Positions 1 to 8,940 are shown, counted from the stretch's first letter. The stretch: 64,000 bases of DNA from Salegentibacter maritimus (GCF_016236915.1 NZ_JAEHOK010000010.1:33195-97194); one strand, 5' to 3'. Numbers and translations: made by a program. Notes: generated from the letters alone by a model not told the origin.

Positions 1-603
1 TCAAAATTTCAACTGAACACTCACGCTATTGGCGATTCAGCCAACTATATGGTTTTGGAAACTTACGATAAACTTTTAGCCAACGATAAAGACCGTAGAT
101 GGAGAGTAGAACACGCGCAGGTAATTGATGAAGAAGATTTTAAATATTTCAGTAAAAATGTTATTCCTTCGGTTCAGCCTACACACGCAACCAGCGATAT
201 GTATTGGGCAGAAGATCGTTTAGGGGATAAAAGAATACAAGGTGCTTATGCCTATAAGAAGTTATTAGACCAGGCTGGAATTATTGCCCTGGGAACCGAC
301 TTTCCGGTTGAAGAGGTAAGCCCTTTTCTAACTTTTTATGCAGCGGTAGCAAGACAGGATACTAATAATTTTCCCCAGGAAGGTTTTATGAAAGAACAGG
401 CCTTATCTCGTGAAGAAACCTTAAAAGGAATGACCATTTGGGCGGCCTATGCGAATTTTGAAGAAGAAGAAAAAGGAAGTATAGAAGCCGGTAAATTTGC
501 CGATTTTATAATTTTAGATAAAGATATTATGAAAGTTGAGCAATCTGAAATTCCCGGAATTAAAGTTTTGGAAACTTATGTAAATGGGGAGCAGGTATAT
601 TAA
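1..603 (+). CDS. Amidohydrolase family 3 (YtcJ-like), 3' end only
   Basis: The open frame enters from the left edge, so the N-terminus and true start lie outside the window; 200 codons and the stop are visible. The fragment shows HAIGD at residues 9-13, RVEHAQ near 35-40 and LGTDFPVE further on, which are the metal-site segments of YtcJ-type amidohydrolases. The tail ILDKDIMKV...VYVNGEQVY-like ending is typical of the family's closing beta-sandwich. These enzymes hydrolyse amide or related bonds with a bound metal; the substrate cannot be told from the sequence. Any signal peptide would lie upstream of the window. The next gene starts 51 bases downstream with its own promoter. Confidence 0.85.
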   Translation, partial: SKFQLNTHAIGDSANYMVLETYDKLLANDKDRRWRVEHAQVIDEEDFKYFSKNVIPSVQPTHATSDMYWAEDRLGDKRIQGAYAYKKLLDQAGIIALGTDFPVEEVSPFLTFYAAVARQDTNNFPQEGFMKEQALSREETLKGMTIWAAYANFEEEEKGSIEAGKFADFIILDKDIMKVEQSEIPGIKVLETYVNGEQVY

Positions 604-624
604 AACCATTAAACGAAAAATAGA

Positions 625-632
625 TATCTTTG
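625..632 (+). promoter_or_regulatory. Promoter -7 element (TATCTTTG) of the PPIase fusion gene
   Basis: TATCTTTG matches the Bacteroidota -7 consensus TAnnTTTG and lies 22 bases before the ATG. No clear TTG is seen at the usual -33 spacing. Confidence 0.55.
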
Positions 633-654
633 TGAATCGAAAAAATATAAGAAA

Positions 655-1587
655 ATGAACGACGGATTATACGCTAAATTTTATACCACTAAAGGTCAGA
701 TTTTAGTTGAATTGGAATATGAAAAAGTACCCGGTACAGTTGGGAATTTTGTAGGGCTTGCTGAAGGTAAGCTTGAAAATGACGCCTTCCCACAGGGGAA
801 ACCTTATTATAACGGACTTAAATTTCATAGGGTGATTCCTAATTTTATGATTCAGGGGGGAGACCCACAGGGTACCGGTGTAGGTGGTCCCGGTTATAAG
901 TTTGAGGATGAAATTCATCCCGAGCTAAAACACGATGCCCCTGGAAAACTATCTATGGCCAATGCCGGTCCCGGAACTAACGGAAGCCAGTTTTTTATTA
1001 CACATACCGAAACCGCCTGGTTAGACGGAAAACATACTGTTTTTGGTAGTGTGGTTCAGGGCCAGGATATTGTAGACAGCATTCAGCAAGGTGATGAAAT
1101 AGAAAAGTTAGAGATTATTAGAGCCGGAGAGAAAGCAGAAAGCTTTAATGCAGTAGAGTCTTTTAGGCAATTTAATGGGGCTAAAGCAGAAAGAGAAGCA
1201 GCAGCAAAGAAAAGAGAAGAAGAATTACTGGGAGAAATATCACAAGGCTTTAAAACCACAGAAAGCGGACTTCGCTATAAAATTGAGAAAAAGGGAGAAG
1301 GAGCAAAACCTGAAAAAGGACAAACTGTTTCTGTACACTACAAAGGAATGTTGACTGATGGAAGCGTTTTTGATTCTTCCTATAAAAGAAATCAGCCGCT
1401 GGAATTTCCTGTGGGAATGGGCCACGTGATTAGTGGTTGGGACGAAGGTATTTTGCTTTTAAATGTAGGAGACCAGGCCCGCTTTGTGATTCCATCGCAT
1501 TTGGCGTATGGAGAGCGTGGTGCGGGTGGTGTAATTCCACCAAATGCAGCATTGGTTTTTGATGTGGAGCTTGTAGCGGTAAAGTAA
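655..1587 (+). CDS. Cyclophilin-FKBP fusion peptidyl-prolyl isomerase
   Basis: This 310-residue protein joins two unrelated prolyl isomerase folds. Residues about 5-160 are a cyclophilin domain, with [15 protein letters not shown] and NGSQFFIT as active-site segments. A charged linker (about 165-200, rich in K/E/A) follows. Residues about 200-310 are an FKBP domain, with [24 protein letters not shown] and [14 protein letters not shown]. No signal peptide is visible, so it is probably cytoplasmic and acts as a folding catalyst or chaperone. The ATG at 655 gives a complete cyclophilin N-terminus. It ends before a strong hairpin and a family 1 repeat, converging on the peroxiredoxin gene. The two-domain call is firm; the client proteins are unknown. 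Confidence 0.93.
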   Translation: MNDGLYAKFYTTKGQILVELEYEKVPGTVGNFVGLAEGKLENDAFPQGKPYYNGLKFHRVIPNFMIQGGDPQGTGVGGPGYKFEDEIHPELKHDAPGKLSMANAGPGTNGSQFFITHTETAWLDGKHTVFGSVVQGQDIVDSIQQGDEIEKLEIIRAGEKAESFNAVESFRQFNGAKAEREAAAKKREEELLGEISQGFKTTESGLRYKIEKKGEGAKPEKGQTVSVHYKGMLTDGSVFDSSYKRNQPLEFPVGMGHVISGWDEGILLLNVGDQARFVIPSHLAYGERGAGGVIPPNAALVFDVELVAVK

Positions 1588-1621
1588 AAGCCCCCTAACC
1601 CCCGAAGGGTAATTTAATGAT

Positions 1622-1666
1622 AAAAAATACCTCACAAGTTTCAGAGACCTGTGAGGTATTTTTTTA
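1622..1666. terminator. Bidirectional intrinsic terminator
   Basis: AATACCTCACA and TGTGAGGTATT form a stem around a short loop, with an A-run on the left and a T-run on the right. It can therefore stop transcripts of the PPIase gene and of the convergent peroxiredoxin gene. Confidence 0.8.
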
Positions 1667-1691
1667 AGAATGAGTCTAAAAAGCTTGTTTT

Positions 1692-1817
1692 CGTCAAGCT
1701 GAAATTATTCAGACTTTATCCCGCATTAACTTCGGGATTCTAACATGAATAGATTGTCAATATCTTAGATCTCCGAATAAATTTCGGAGCAGGCTCTGAA
1801 ACAAGTTCAGGATGACG
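1692..1817. repeat. Family 1 dispersed repeat, copy R1 (long version)
   Basis: It begins CGTCAAGCTGAAATTATTCAG and ends TCTGAAACAAGTTCAGGATGACG, the two edges shared with the copies near 12.06, 38.1, 49.65 and 50.5 kb. Two small extra hairpins lie inside (ATCCCG...CGGGAT and CTCCGAA...TTCGGAG). It lies between convergent genes. Confidence 0.75.
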
Positions 1818-1836
1818 GGCTTAATAGAAGTTCGTT

Positions 1837-2478
1837 TTATTTAGAATCCGGCTGTGGCGTCATTCTAAGATATGGTTTTACTTCTTTAAAACCTTTAGGG
1901 AACATCTCTTTGGCATCTTCGTTAGATACAGAAGGACTAATTACTACATCTTCCCCGTGTTTCCAGTTGGCTGGAGTGGCTACTTTTTGGTAGGCGGTAA
2001 GTTGCAGCGAATCTATTACCCTTAATAATTCATCAAAATTTCTACCGGTACTTGCCGGGTAAGTAATCATTAGCTTAATGGTTTTATCTGGTCCAATAAC
2101 ATACACCGAACGTACGGTTAGCGTATCATCGGCTTTTGGATGAATCATCCCGTAAAGGTTGGAAACCTTCTTATCTTCATCGGCGATAATTGGAAAGTTT
2201 ACCGTGGTATTTTGGGTTTCATTTATATCATCTATCCAGCCTTTATGAGACTCCAGGCCATCTACACTTAATGCCATCACCTTTGTGTTGCGTTTTTCAA
2301 ACTCATCTTTATATTTTGCAACGGTGCCAAGTTCGGTGGTACAAACCGGGGTGTAATCTGCCGGGTGTGAGAATAAAATCCCCCAACTATCTCCTAAATA
2401 ATCATAAAAGTTGATTTTTCCTTCCGAAGTTTCAGCATCAAAATTTGGTGCTTTATCCCCTAGTTTTAACTCGCTCAT
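1837..2478 (-). CDS. 1-Cys peroxiredoxin (Prx6 type)
   Basis: This 213-residue AhpC/TSA-family protein reduces hydrogen peroxide or organic hydroperoxides. The peroxidatic cysteine is Cys46 in HPADYTPVCTTE, and no other cysteine occurs in the protein, so it must be a 1-Cys enzyme reduced by an external thiol. The long C-terminal part, including a VATPANWKHGEDVVI segment, matches Prx6-type length rather than short AhpC. No signal peptide is present, so it is cytoplasmic. The ATG at 2478 begins directly with the conserved LGDKAPNF strand. An inverted repeat AACCTATT-N5-AATAGGTT lies 55-75 bases upstream and may control it. Confidence 0.93.
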   Translation of the reverse strand: MSELKLGDKAPNFDAETSEGKINFYDYLGDSWGILFSHPADYTPVCTTELGTVAKYKDEFEKRNTKVMALSVDGLESHKGWIDDINETQNTTVNFPIIADEDKKVSNLYGMIHPKADDTLTVRSVYVIGPDKTIKLMITYPASTGRNFDELLRVIDSLQLTAYQKVATPANWKHGEDVVISPSVSNEDAKEMFPKGFKEVKPYLRMTPQPDSK

Positions 2479-2532
2479 AGTTTTGTTTTTTAGTGATTAG
2501 AACTATAAAATTAAAGAATTTTTATTCTAAAC

Positions 2533-2553
2533 AACCTATTAAGTCAATAGGTT
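2533..2553. promoter_or_regulatory. Inverted repeat upstream of the peroxiredoxin gene
   Basis: AACCTATT-AAGTC-AATAGGTT has perfect 8-base arms. On the minus strand its right end overlaps a TTG that sits 18 bases from a TAATTTTA -7-like element, so a protein bound here would touch the -33 region. The same arms occur upstream of guaB at 28752-28770. Operator function is inferred. Confidence 0.5.
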
Positions 2554-2605
2554 TTACTTGGTTTAAGATAAGATTAACTGATAACGCTTATAATAGATTT
2601 AGGAA

Positions 2606-3175
2606 TTAAGATTCTAGTGTATATTTCCATTTAATGTTGCATCCAATGCTCGGTTTTTGGTTTTGCGATACTTTTTTATTGGCAAGAACGGCATCCATAG
2701 CATCGCGAAGATGCCTGCCATTAACCGGAATGCCATTTCCCGGTCTTGAATCGTCTAATTGGCCGCGGTAGATTAACTTTAATTCATCGTCAAAAAGATA
2801 AAAATCGGGTGTGCAGGAGGCTTTATAAGCTCTGGCCACTTCCTGCGATTCGTCGTAAAGGTATGGGAAAGAATATTGATGTTTTCTTGCTACCTCGTTC
2901 ATATTATCAGGATGGTCTGCCGGATAGTTTTCTACATCGTTGCTCATAATCGCGGCAAAACCAAAACCCAAAACTCGGTAGTCTCCGGCAAGTCTAACTA
3001 TTTCTTCATTTACGTGCTTCACAAATGGACAGTGGTTGCTTATAAACATAATTAAAGTCCCTTTGATGCCTCTAATATCTTCGAGTGAATATCTATTGCT
3101 TGTTATTACATCTACAAGATTAAAATTTGGAGCCGGTGTTCCTAAAGGAATCATATTTGACGCAGTTCTGGCCAT
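2606..3175 (-). CDS. Thioredoxin-fold protein with a single active-site cysteine
   Basis: This 189-residue AhpC/TSA/thioredoxin-like protein has NHCPFVKH at residues 47-54. Cys49 stands where CxxC would be in thioredoxin, and the second cysteine is absent. Two more cysteines occur at ASCTPDFYLFD and near the C-terminus in SIGCNIKWK, so a resolving cysteine could lie there. No signal peptide is seen; it is likely cytoplasmic. It lies in the same direction as, and 127 bases upstream of, the peroxiredoxin gene, suggesting a thiol-redox role, but the intergenic operator suggests separate control. This arrangement is a known flavobacterial family without an assigned substrate. Confidence 0.8.
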   Translation of the reverse strand: MARTASNMIPLGTPAPNFNLVDVITSNRYSLEDIRGIKGTLIMFISNHCPFVKHVNEEIVRLAGDYRVLGFGFAAIMSNDVENYPADHPDNMNEVARKHQYSFPYLYDESQEVARAYKASCTPDFYLFDDELKLIYRGQLDDSRPGNGIPVNGRHLRDAMDAVLANKKVSQNQKPSIGCNIKWKYTLES

Positions 3176-3189
3176 AATGTTTTATAAGT

Positions 3190-3303
3190 TTACTCGATAA
3201 TCGAGATTTTTCCTAATAGTTATTGGAACTCCGAGGCTTTCCCCGAAGTCAAAAAAATCTTTTCATTTAATTCCTCATTGGCTTACCATGAGGTAATTCA
3301 CTT
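3190..3303. repeat. Family 2 dispersed repeat, copy A (full length)
   Basis: It starts with TTTACTCGATAATCGAGA, containing the palindrome CTCGATAATCGAG, continues with a CCTAATAGTTATTGG hairpin and ACTCCGAGGCTT, and ends TTCACTT. It matches copy B (12766-12877) end to end. It lies between divergent genes. Confidence 0.8.
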
Positions 3304-3323
3304 CTGAATATAGTGTTTTTTTC

Positions 3324-3331
3324 TATTTTTG
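3324..3331 (+). promoter_or_regulatory. Promoter -7 element (TATTTTTG) of the csaA-like gene
   Basis: TATTTTTG matches TAnnTTTG. It lies inside an upstream in-frame extension of the gene, which argues for the later ATG at 3346. Confidence 0.6.
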
Positions 3332-3345
3332 TTGAAAAATACCAT

Positions 3346-3681
3346 ATGGAAATTTCCTGGAAGGATTTTGAAAAAGTTGAAATGCGAGTTGGAACAATCA
3401 CTGAAGTTTCAGATTTTCCCGAAGCCAGAAATCCTGCTTATAAAATGCTTATTGATTTTGGTGAAGATATTGGCCAGAGAAAGACTTCGGCTCAAATTAC
3501 CAAACGCTATAAAAAAGAAGAACTATTAAACCGCCAAATTGTGGCGGTAGTTAATTTTCCAAAGAAACAAATCGCAAATATTATGAGTGAATGCCTTGTG
3601 TTGGGAGCAGTAGGAAAAGAAAATGATATCGTACTACTAAACGCCGATTTTAAGGTTGAAAATGGACTTCGGATAGGTTAA
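3346..3681 (+). CDS. csaA: CsaA-like tRNA-binding domain protein
   Basis: This 111-residue protein is a single OB-fold tRNA-binding domain, the same module found at the C-terminus of bacterial methionyl-tRNA synthetase and in CsaA. Diagnostic segments are FEKVEMRVGTI near the N-terminus, NPAYKMLIDFG, and MSECLVLGA near the end. CsaA is proposed to act as a tRNA-binding chaperone-like protein in the cytoplasm. The ATG at 3346 was chosen because the longer frame from 3313 would start upstream of the TATTTTTG promoter box. It is a single gene, divergent from the thioredoxin-like gene across repeat copy A. Confidence 0.88.
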   Translation: MEISWKDFEKVEMRVGTITEVSDFPEARNPAYKMLIDFGEDIGQRKTSAQITKRYKKEELLNRQIVAVVNFPKKQIANIMSECLVLGAVGKENDIVLLNADFKVENGLRIG

Positions 3682-3689
3682 TCATTATT

Positions 3690-3881
3690 CTATTTTCTCG
3701 TATTTACTGCCACAAGCTTCAATACAGGCCGGGCTACATTGATAAAAAAAAAGCTGTTTTCATTTAGTTTATAAGTGAGGCTAATTTTTAAATCTGCGCA
3801 ATGTGGGCTAATCGTTTTGTTGTAAACATTATAAGAAGCCTCATTAATAGCTTCACCATAACAGAAACTGGTGGTAGGTTT
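3690..3881 (-). pseudogene. Remnant of an unrecognised gene (C-terminal part)
   Basis: On the minus strand there is an open stretch of 63 codons ending at a TAG. It has protein-like composition (SFCYGEAINEASYNVYNK, SPHCADLKISLTYKLNE) but no start codon. Just upstream, between about 3880 and 3915, a second protein-like stretch (RELLKLYKDRN) continues in a different frame. This looks like one gene tail broken by a frameshift and an upstream deletion. I do not recognise the family. A chance open frame is the alternative. Confidence 0.4.
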
Positions 3882-3938
3882 CTATCTTTATAGAGTTTTA
3901 GGAGTTCGCGGTTTTATATAGGTTGCCCGGAGATGTCT

Positions 3939-3990
3939 AAAAAAATACCGGGATTTGCCAGTTTTATCTAATTATTGGCATTTCCCGGTA
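3939..3990 (-). terminator. Intrinsic terminator of the M14 peptidase gene
   Basis: TACCGGGATTTGCCA and TGGCATTTCCCGGTA form a long stem with a small internal bulge. On the minus strand it is followed by a run of seven T, 49 bases after the peptidase stop codon. Confidence 0.75.
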
Positions 3991-4038
3991 ATTTTGCTTT
4001 CTAAAACCTTAGGGCTCTCTATGTGATATAACTAAAAT

Positions 4039-6561
4039 TTACATCTCGTCGCCAAAAAAGATAGCATTCATTAAAAGTTTATTGGTACCATACCAGAAAG
4101 CGCGAAAGTTCGTATTATCGGTAAATAGTATTACATTTCCGCGACCCATTCCAGTATGTTTAAAAGGAACTGTACCGGCAATATCTTCTAAGCGCGGATC
4201 ACTAATATATCCACTTAGCAAAGGATTTTCCGTGTACCGGATAGGATTGTTGTAACTTTGCTTATCGGCTTCTACAAAAATTGTAGTATTTCTAAACAAG
4301 GCAAGTTTATCATTGGTATAACCGAAATTTACCGGATGTGAGCGATCTATCTTTGCTTCAAAAATAGCACCTCCAATACCCTGTGCACCTCTAAAATCTC
4401 TTTGTTCCTCAAAGCTAATATCCCTGGCTACCAGGCTGTCTTTTTTGATTTCCAGGTCCATAAAATCTTCCTTTTCAAAAAAGCGCGCGGCATTGCGGTA
4501 ACCAATTAAAGTTCCGCCGTCACGAACCCAGTCTTTAAGTTTTTCTATGTCTCTTTTTTCCAGAGCACTTCCGCGGGAATTGGGCAAAATTATATCGGTA
4601 TAACGACTTAAATCTGTACGCGAAAATCTCCTGGTGTCCAGTTTGGTGATTTTCATATCGTAGCGCTGGTCAAATAAATGCCAAATTTCACCGGCATCAT
4701 AAGGAGTGATTCCGTCGCCCACAATTAAAGCTACTTTTGCAGGTTCAAGGGCTTCAAACTGGTTGCTTCCCAGATTTATTCCTTCGGTTAAACCAGTGTT
4801 TATAGCATCAATTTGAACATTCGACTTTTCTACTACATTTTGTAGAAATTGATACATCTTATCTGCATCCAACTTTTGATTTTGAACCGGGATTAGAATG
4901 GTGCCGTAATCGTACTCCCTATCGGCTAAAGAAAAAGCTTGCATTCCCACTTTTGCTCGAAGCCCTTCTTCAAGAATCATATTGAGGGCTTTAGGAGAAT
5001 AATAATCGTGCCACTGCATTACATAAGCGTAATTGCTTTTCTCTAAAGTTTCAATTTTTGGTGCGGAAAGTTCTTTTATTTCTTCTCCCGCATGTTTTAG
5101 TTTAACATCCTCAGCAAAATCCAGGTTAAAGGCCAGGGGCAGGGTCCATGCCGAAACATCATAAAATAAACTATCTTCAAATTCGGTACGGCGTTCAAAC
5201 ATTGCCTTTACAAGTCTGTGTTGGCGCTGATTTTTTGGGACCACATAAGCTGAATGTTTTTTGAAATTCTTTCCTTCTGCTTCGAAATCTTCTTTTAAGC
5301 TATGAATTTCAACCTGATGTTTTTTAAGTATTTTCGCCAGTTCGTAAGCTGAAGCAGCATCTTTTTCACTTCCAAAAACATAAGCACCATCTTTGGCAGA
5401 GTTACGGGCGTTTTTATAGAAATTACGCTGATAGTTAAGGATTTTTTCACGCATATTTTTAGCAGCTTCTAAAGTAGAAAGTGCTGCAGTAAACTGGTTG
5501 CGTATGGTGAAGGGAAAGGTTAAAATACCATTGTCGGTTTCCTGGGCGTGGCCACGAGAACTTCCCTGTTCAAAAAGAATTCCAATACTTCCGTTAATAT
5601 CGGGGAAGGTAGAACCTTTTCCGTAGTAAAAATCGTCGTAATTTTCTTCGGTATAATAAAAAGAGCCTAGCTCGTCGAAAGCCTCGGCATGGTAGTTTCC
5701 TATTTCTTTAGTGAGTTCCTGGTTAATTTCTGGGGTTAACGGGTGGGTTCTTGAAGGAATTCCCGGCTGAAAGAAAAAGCTGGAATTAGAACCCATTTCG
5801 TGATGATCGGTCAAAATATTGGGCATCCATTTATGGAATGTTGCTATACGCGCCTGAGATTCGGGCAATTGTACCGGTAACCAATCGCGGTTCATATCAA
5901 ACCAATAATGATTGGTTCTACCGCCCGGCCAAACTTCGCTATACTCTCTATCTTGTGGATCTGGATTTATATTTTCACTTTTATTGGTGTTGGCCCAATA
6001 CGCAAAGCGCTGCAGCCCATCTGGATTAAATGAAGGATCAAATAAAATTATAGTATTGTTCAACAAATCTTTTACTTCTTCACTTTCGGCAGCAGCGAGG
6101 TAATAAGCTGCTAAGAGAGCAGCGTTAGAGCCGCTGGCCTCGTTTCCGTGAATAGAAAAACCCTGGTTTACCACTATAGGCATTTCTGCTACATTTAGCG
6201 AAGAGGCATTCTCTTGCGTTAATGCCAGGTGTTCTTTGCGAATCTCTTCTAAATTTTCGTGATTTTCTGGAGAAGTTATGGTGAGTAATATAAGTGGGCG
6301 ACCTTCATAAGTTTCGCCGCGATTTTCAATAGTTATTCTTGGTGACACACGGGCAAGCTCACGCATATAATTTAAGAGTAAATCGTGTGTAACATGCCAT
6401 TCCCCGGGAATGTATCCAATTATATCCTGAGGTTTTGGTATGTCGTCGTTATAGTTTATATCCTGGGGCAAATAATAATCCAGGCCAAGCTCTTTATTTT
6501 CTTGTTGGGCAAACGAGTTTAAACAAATACAGAAAATTAGAAAGGGTAGAAATTTTTGCAT
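4039..6561 (-). CDS. Secreted zinc carboxypeptidase, M14 family
   Basis: This is an 840-residue exported metallopeptidase. A signal peptide occupies residues 1-19 (MQKFLPFLIFCICLNSFA, cleavage before QQE), and the start at 6561 was chosen because it begins with that peptide; the frame upstream runs through a terminator hairpin. The M14 domain (about 50-400) shows the zinc ligands HGNE and DHHEM, and a later ILFEQGSSRG segment near the expected catalytic glutamate. The C-terminal half (about 580-840) resembles a ThuA/GATase-like beta-barrel region of the long flavobacterial members. It probably degrades peptides outside the inner membrane. Monocistronic: terminators lie on both sides. Confidence 0.9.
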   Translation of the reverse strand: MQKFLPFLIFCICLNSFAQQENKELGLDYYLPQDINYNDDIPKPQDIIGYIPGEWHVTHDLLLNYMRELARVSPRITIENRGETYEGRPLILLTITSPENHENLEEIRKEHLALTQENASSLNVAEMPIVVNQGFSIHGNEASGSNAALLAAYYLAAAESEEVKDLLNNTIILFDPSFNPDGLQRFAYWANTNKSENINPDPQDREYSEVWPGGRTNHYWFDMNRDWLPVQLPESQARIATFHKWMPNILTDHHEMGSNSSFFFQPGIPSRTHPLTPEINQELTKEIGNYHAEAFDELGSFYYTEENYDDFYYGKGSTFPDINGSIGILFEQGSSRGHAQETDNGILTFPFTIRNQFTAALSTLEAAKNMREKILNYQRNFYKNARNSAKDGAYVFGSEKDAASAYELAKILKKHQVEIHSLKEDFEAEGKNFKKHSAYVVPKNQRQHRLVKAMFERRTEFEDSLFYDVSAWTLPLAFNLDFAEDVKLKHAGEEIKELSAPKIETLEKSNYAYVMQWHDYYSPKALNMILEEGLRAKVGMQAFSLADREYDYGTILIPVQNQKLDADKMYQFLQNVVEKSNVQIDAINTGLTEGINLGSNQFEALEPAKVALIVGDGITPYDAGEIWHLFDQRYDMKITKLDTRRFSRTDLSRYTDIILPNSRGSALEKRDIEKLKDWVRDGGTLIGYRNAARFFEKEDFMDLEIKKDSLVARDISFEEQRDFRGAQGIGGAIFEAKIDRSHPVNFGYTNDKLALFRNTTIFVEADKQSYNNPIRYTENPLLSGYISDPRLEDIAGTVPFKHTGMGRGNVILFTDNTNFRAFWYGTNKLLMNAIFFGDEM

Positions 6562-6587
6562 ATTTTTTTTTATTTGGGATATAAATA

Positions 6588-6621
6588 TAAAAAAACCGTC
6601 CTGATTATCTCGGGACGGTTT
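6588..6621 (-). terminator. Intrinsic terminator of the PUR-domain gene
   Basis: AAACCGTCC and GGACGGTTT form a stem with an 11-base loop, followed on the minus strand by a T-run. It lies just after the DUF3276 gene and before the peptidase start. Confidence 0.85.
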
Positions 6622-6643
6622 ATAAAATCTTAAAAGCAATAAT

Positions 6644-7024
6644 TTAAATGTCGTCAAAACTTACATCGGTAAATTTCTTTGGTGTATTGTTTTCCTGACT
6701 TTCATCTTCAGAAGTTTCATACTCCTTTTTGAAATCTTTTTGATGACGCTCGCTAATTACCTCTTCTCCTTTTTCATTCAAGATAAAATCTGTCATCTCT
6801 TGAAGAATTTCGTGGAAACCGGCAAAATCTTCTTTGTAAAGGTAAATTTTGTGTTTCTTGTAGAAGAAAGAACCATCATCGTTAGTAAATTTTTTACTTT
6901 CGGTAATTGTTAGGTAATAATCGTTTGCACGTGTTGCCCTAACATCAAAAAAGTAAGTTCTTCTTCCGGCTCTCAGCACTTTAGAGAATATTTCTTCTTT
7001 CTCCATCATTCCCTTGTCACTCAT
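6644..7024 (-). CDS. PUR-domain nucleic-acid-binding protein (DUF3276)
   Basis: This 126-residue protein is recognised by the segments KVLRAGRRTYFFDVRATRAND and YYLTITESKKF, the PUR-alpha-like fold of the DUF3276 family found across Bacteroidota. Family members bind single-stranded nucleic acid; the physiological target here is unknown. The C-terminal third is acidic and low in complexity (ETSEDESQEN). No signal peptide or membrane segment is present. MSDKGMMEKEE at the N-terminus leaves a possible alternative start at the second or third Met. A strong terminator follows, so it is a single-gene unit. Confidence 0.88.
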   Translation of the reverse strand: MSDKGMMEKEEIFSKVLRAGRRTYFFDVRATRANDYYLTITESKKFTNDDGSFFYKKHKIYLYKEDFAGFHEILQEMTDFILNEKGEEVISERHQKDFKKEYETSEDESQENNTPKKFTDVSFDDI

Positions 7025-7099
7025 AAAATAGATTCTTTAAATATTTTGGTTTAGTACTGCTCAAAAATCTAAAAATTTTTAACATCTAGCAAAAAAATT

Positions 7100-8857
7100 T
7101 CACATTTCTTTTTCATTTAACTGTTTTGCATATAATTCTTTATAATAGCCTGGCTGGTTTAATAATTGGGAATGAGTGCCTTGTTGTACAATAGCACCGT
7201 CTTCCAGAATAATTATTTTATCAGCGTTTTTGGCCGAAGAAATTCTGTGGCTTACAATTATGGTAGTTTTATCTTTTGAAATTTTAAAGAGATTATTTAA
7301 AATAGCTTCTTCGGTTTCGGTATCTACCGCCGAGAGGCAATCGTCAAATAATAAAATTTTTGGGTCGTGAATTATAGCACGGGCAATAGAAACTCGTTGT
7401 TTTTGACCTCCAGAAAGGGTGATGCCACGTTCGCCAAGAACTGTTTCGTAAGCTTTGCTGAACCCAAGAATATTTTTATGTACCGAGGCATTCTTTGCAG
7501 CTTCAAATATCTCCTGGTCGGTAGCATTTGTTTTCCCGAATTTGATGTTGCTTTTAATAGAGTCGCTAAATAAAAATGCATCTTGTGGTACGTAGCCAAT
7601 ACTAGTCCTTAGGCTATCCAGGTTAAGCTCTTCTATATTTTTACCATCTATACAAATTCCCCCCTTTTCTACATCGTATAGCCTACCAATAAGTTCCAGA
7701 ATTGTAGATTTTCCGGCACCGGTTTTTCCTATAATGGCCAGGGTCTCACCGCTATTAATTTCAAATGAAACATTTTTAAGGGCCGTAATATTGGTGTCAT
7801 CATAGGTGAAACTTACATTTTTAAAAGCAATACTACCGTGAATTTCATCGGGTGTGTCTTTTTTATTTACAATTTCTGGTTTTTCTTTTAAAAATTCGTT
7901 GATACGCTCCTGGGATGCATCAGCTTGTTGTACTAAAGAAGTTACCCAACCTATAGAGGCAATGGGCCATGTAAGCATATTTACATATAGCAGAAACTCT
8001 ACAATAACCCCAATATTTTCAATTTCCCCATTTATATATTGGTTACCGCCAATGTAAATAACCAGTACATTGCTAATTCCTATTAATAAAACCATTAGCG
8101 GAAAAAAGAAAGCCTGTACCTTAACAAGGTCAATGTTTTTATCACGACTCCCGTTGGCAAGATTTACAAAGTCGTGGTTTATTTGCTTTTCCATCCCGTA
8201 AGATTTTATAACGGCAATTCCGCTAAAGCTTTCCTGGGTAAAAGTATTTAACCTGGAAAGGTACTGCTGTACTACAGTGCTTCGCTTGTGAATTGCCACA
8301 CTAATTTTATAGATAGAAAACGCCAAAACAGGAAGGGGTGCCACCGTAAATAAGGTAAGTTTTGGGGCTGCCTGAATCATAAAAATTAAGACCACCACAG
8401 TAGATGTAAAAGTGGTTACCGTATACATAATTGCCGGGCCAAGATATAATCTTACTTTGCTAACATCTTCGCTAATACGGTTCATTAAATCTCCGGTGCG
8501 ATTTTTCTTATAAAAATTAAGAGAAAGCTCCTGGTAATGTTTATAGATTTCGTTTTTTAAATCAAACTCAATATCCCTTGAGACCACAATAAATGTTTGT
8601 CTCATTAAAAAAGTAAGAAATGCAGCAATTAGGGTAGCTCCAATTATTAATGCTATATTCATGGCAAGTTCGGTTTTAAGTACCTCGAGTGTACTTATCT
8701 CACCATTAATAAATTGTTCTATAGCATCTGTAGAATCGCCAATTAGAGGAATATAATATAGTGCGAAAATACGGGCCACTATGGTTATTACCAGGCCTAT
8801 CAATAGTTTCCACTTATATTTTACAAAATATTTATTGAGATGCTTAAGGTTCTTCAT
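7100..8857 (-). CDS. ABC exporter, fused permease and ATPase
   Basis: The 585-residue protein has six predicted membrane helices in residues about 15-310 and an ATPase domain from about 340. Walker A is GKTGAGKST, the signature is LSGGQKQRV and Walker B is ILLFDDCLSAVD. Asp replaces the usual catalytic Glu after Walker B, a change known in the MdlA-type partner of heterodimeric exporters, so it may hydrolyse ATP weakly or pair with another half-transporter. No partner gene lies beside it. Substrate could be a drug or lipid; not predictable. It lies in the same direction as the PUR gene with a 75-base gap. Confidence 0.9.
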   Translation of the reverse strand: MKNLKHLNKYFVKYKWKLLIGLVITIVARIFALYYIPLIGDSTDAIEQFINGEISTLEVLKTELAMNIALIIGATLIAAFLTFLMRQTFIVVSRDIEFDLKNEIYKHYQELSLNFYKKNRTGDLMNRISEDVSKVRLYLGPAIMYTVTTFTSTVVVLIFMIQAAPKLTLFTVAPLPVLAFSIYKISVAIHKRSTVVQQYLSRLNTFTQESFSGIAVIKSYGMEKQINHDFVNLANGSRDKNIDLVKVQAFFFPLMVLLIGISNVLVIYIGGNQYINGEIENIGVIVEFLLYVNMLTWPIASIGWVTSLVQQADASQERINEFLKEKPEIVNKKDTPDEIHGSIAFKNVSFTYDDTNITALKNVSFEINSGETLAIIGKTGAGKSTILELIGRLYDVEKGGICIDGKNIEELNLDSLRTSIGYVPQDAFLFSDSIKSNIKFGKTNATDQEIFEAAKNASVHKNILGFSKAYETVLGERGITLSGGQKQRVSIARAIIHDPKILLFDDCLSAVDTETEEAILNNLFKISKDKTTIIVSHRISSAKNADKIIILEDGAIVQQGTHSQLLNQPGYYKELYAKQLNEKEM

Positions 8858-8932
8858 GTAAGAATAAAAAGATAAATTTTAAGAATATGTTATTTTAACA
8901 CGTTTTAAAAGTCTGTTTGTTGAAATATTCTT

Positions 8933-8940
8933 TATTTTTG
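8933..8940 (+). promoter_or_regulatory. Promoter -7 element (TATTTTTG) of the amino acid dehydrogenase gene
   Basis: TATTTTTG matches TAnnTTTG and lies 52 bases before the ATG, leaving a short untranslated leader. Confidence 0.6.

Noticed and set aside
7100..8857. ABC exporter considered part of an antibiotic or bacteriocin cluster
   Set aside because: No biosynthetic, leader-peptide or immunity gene lies nearby.
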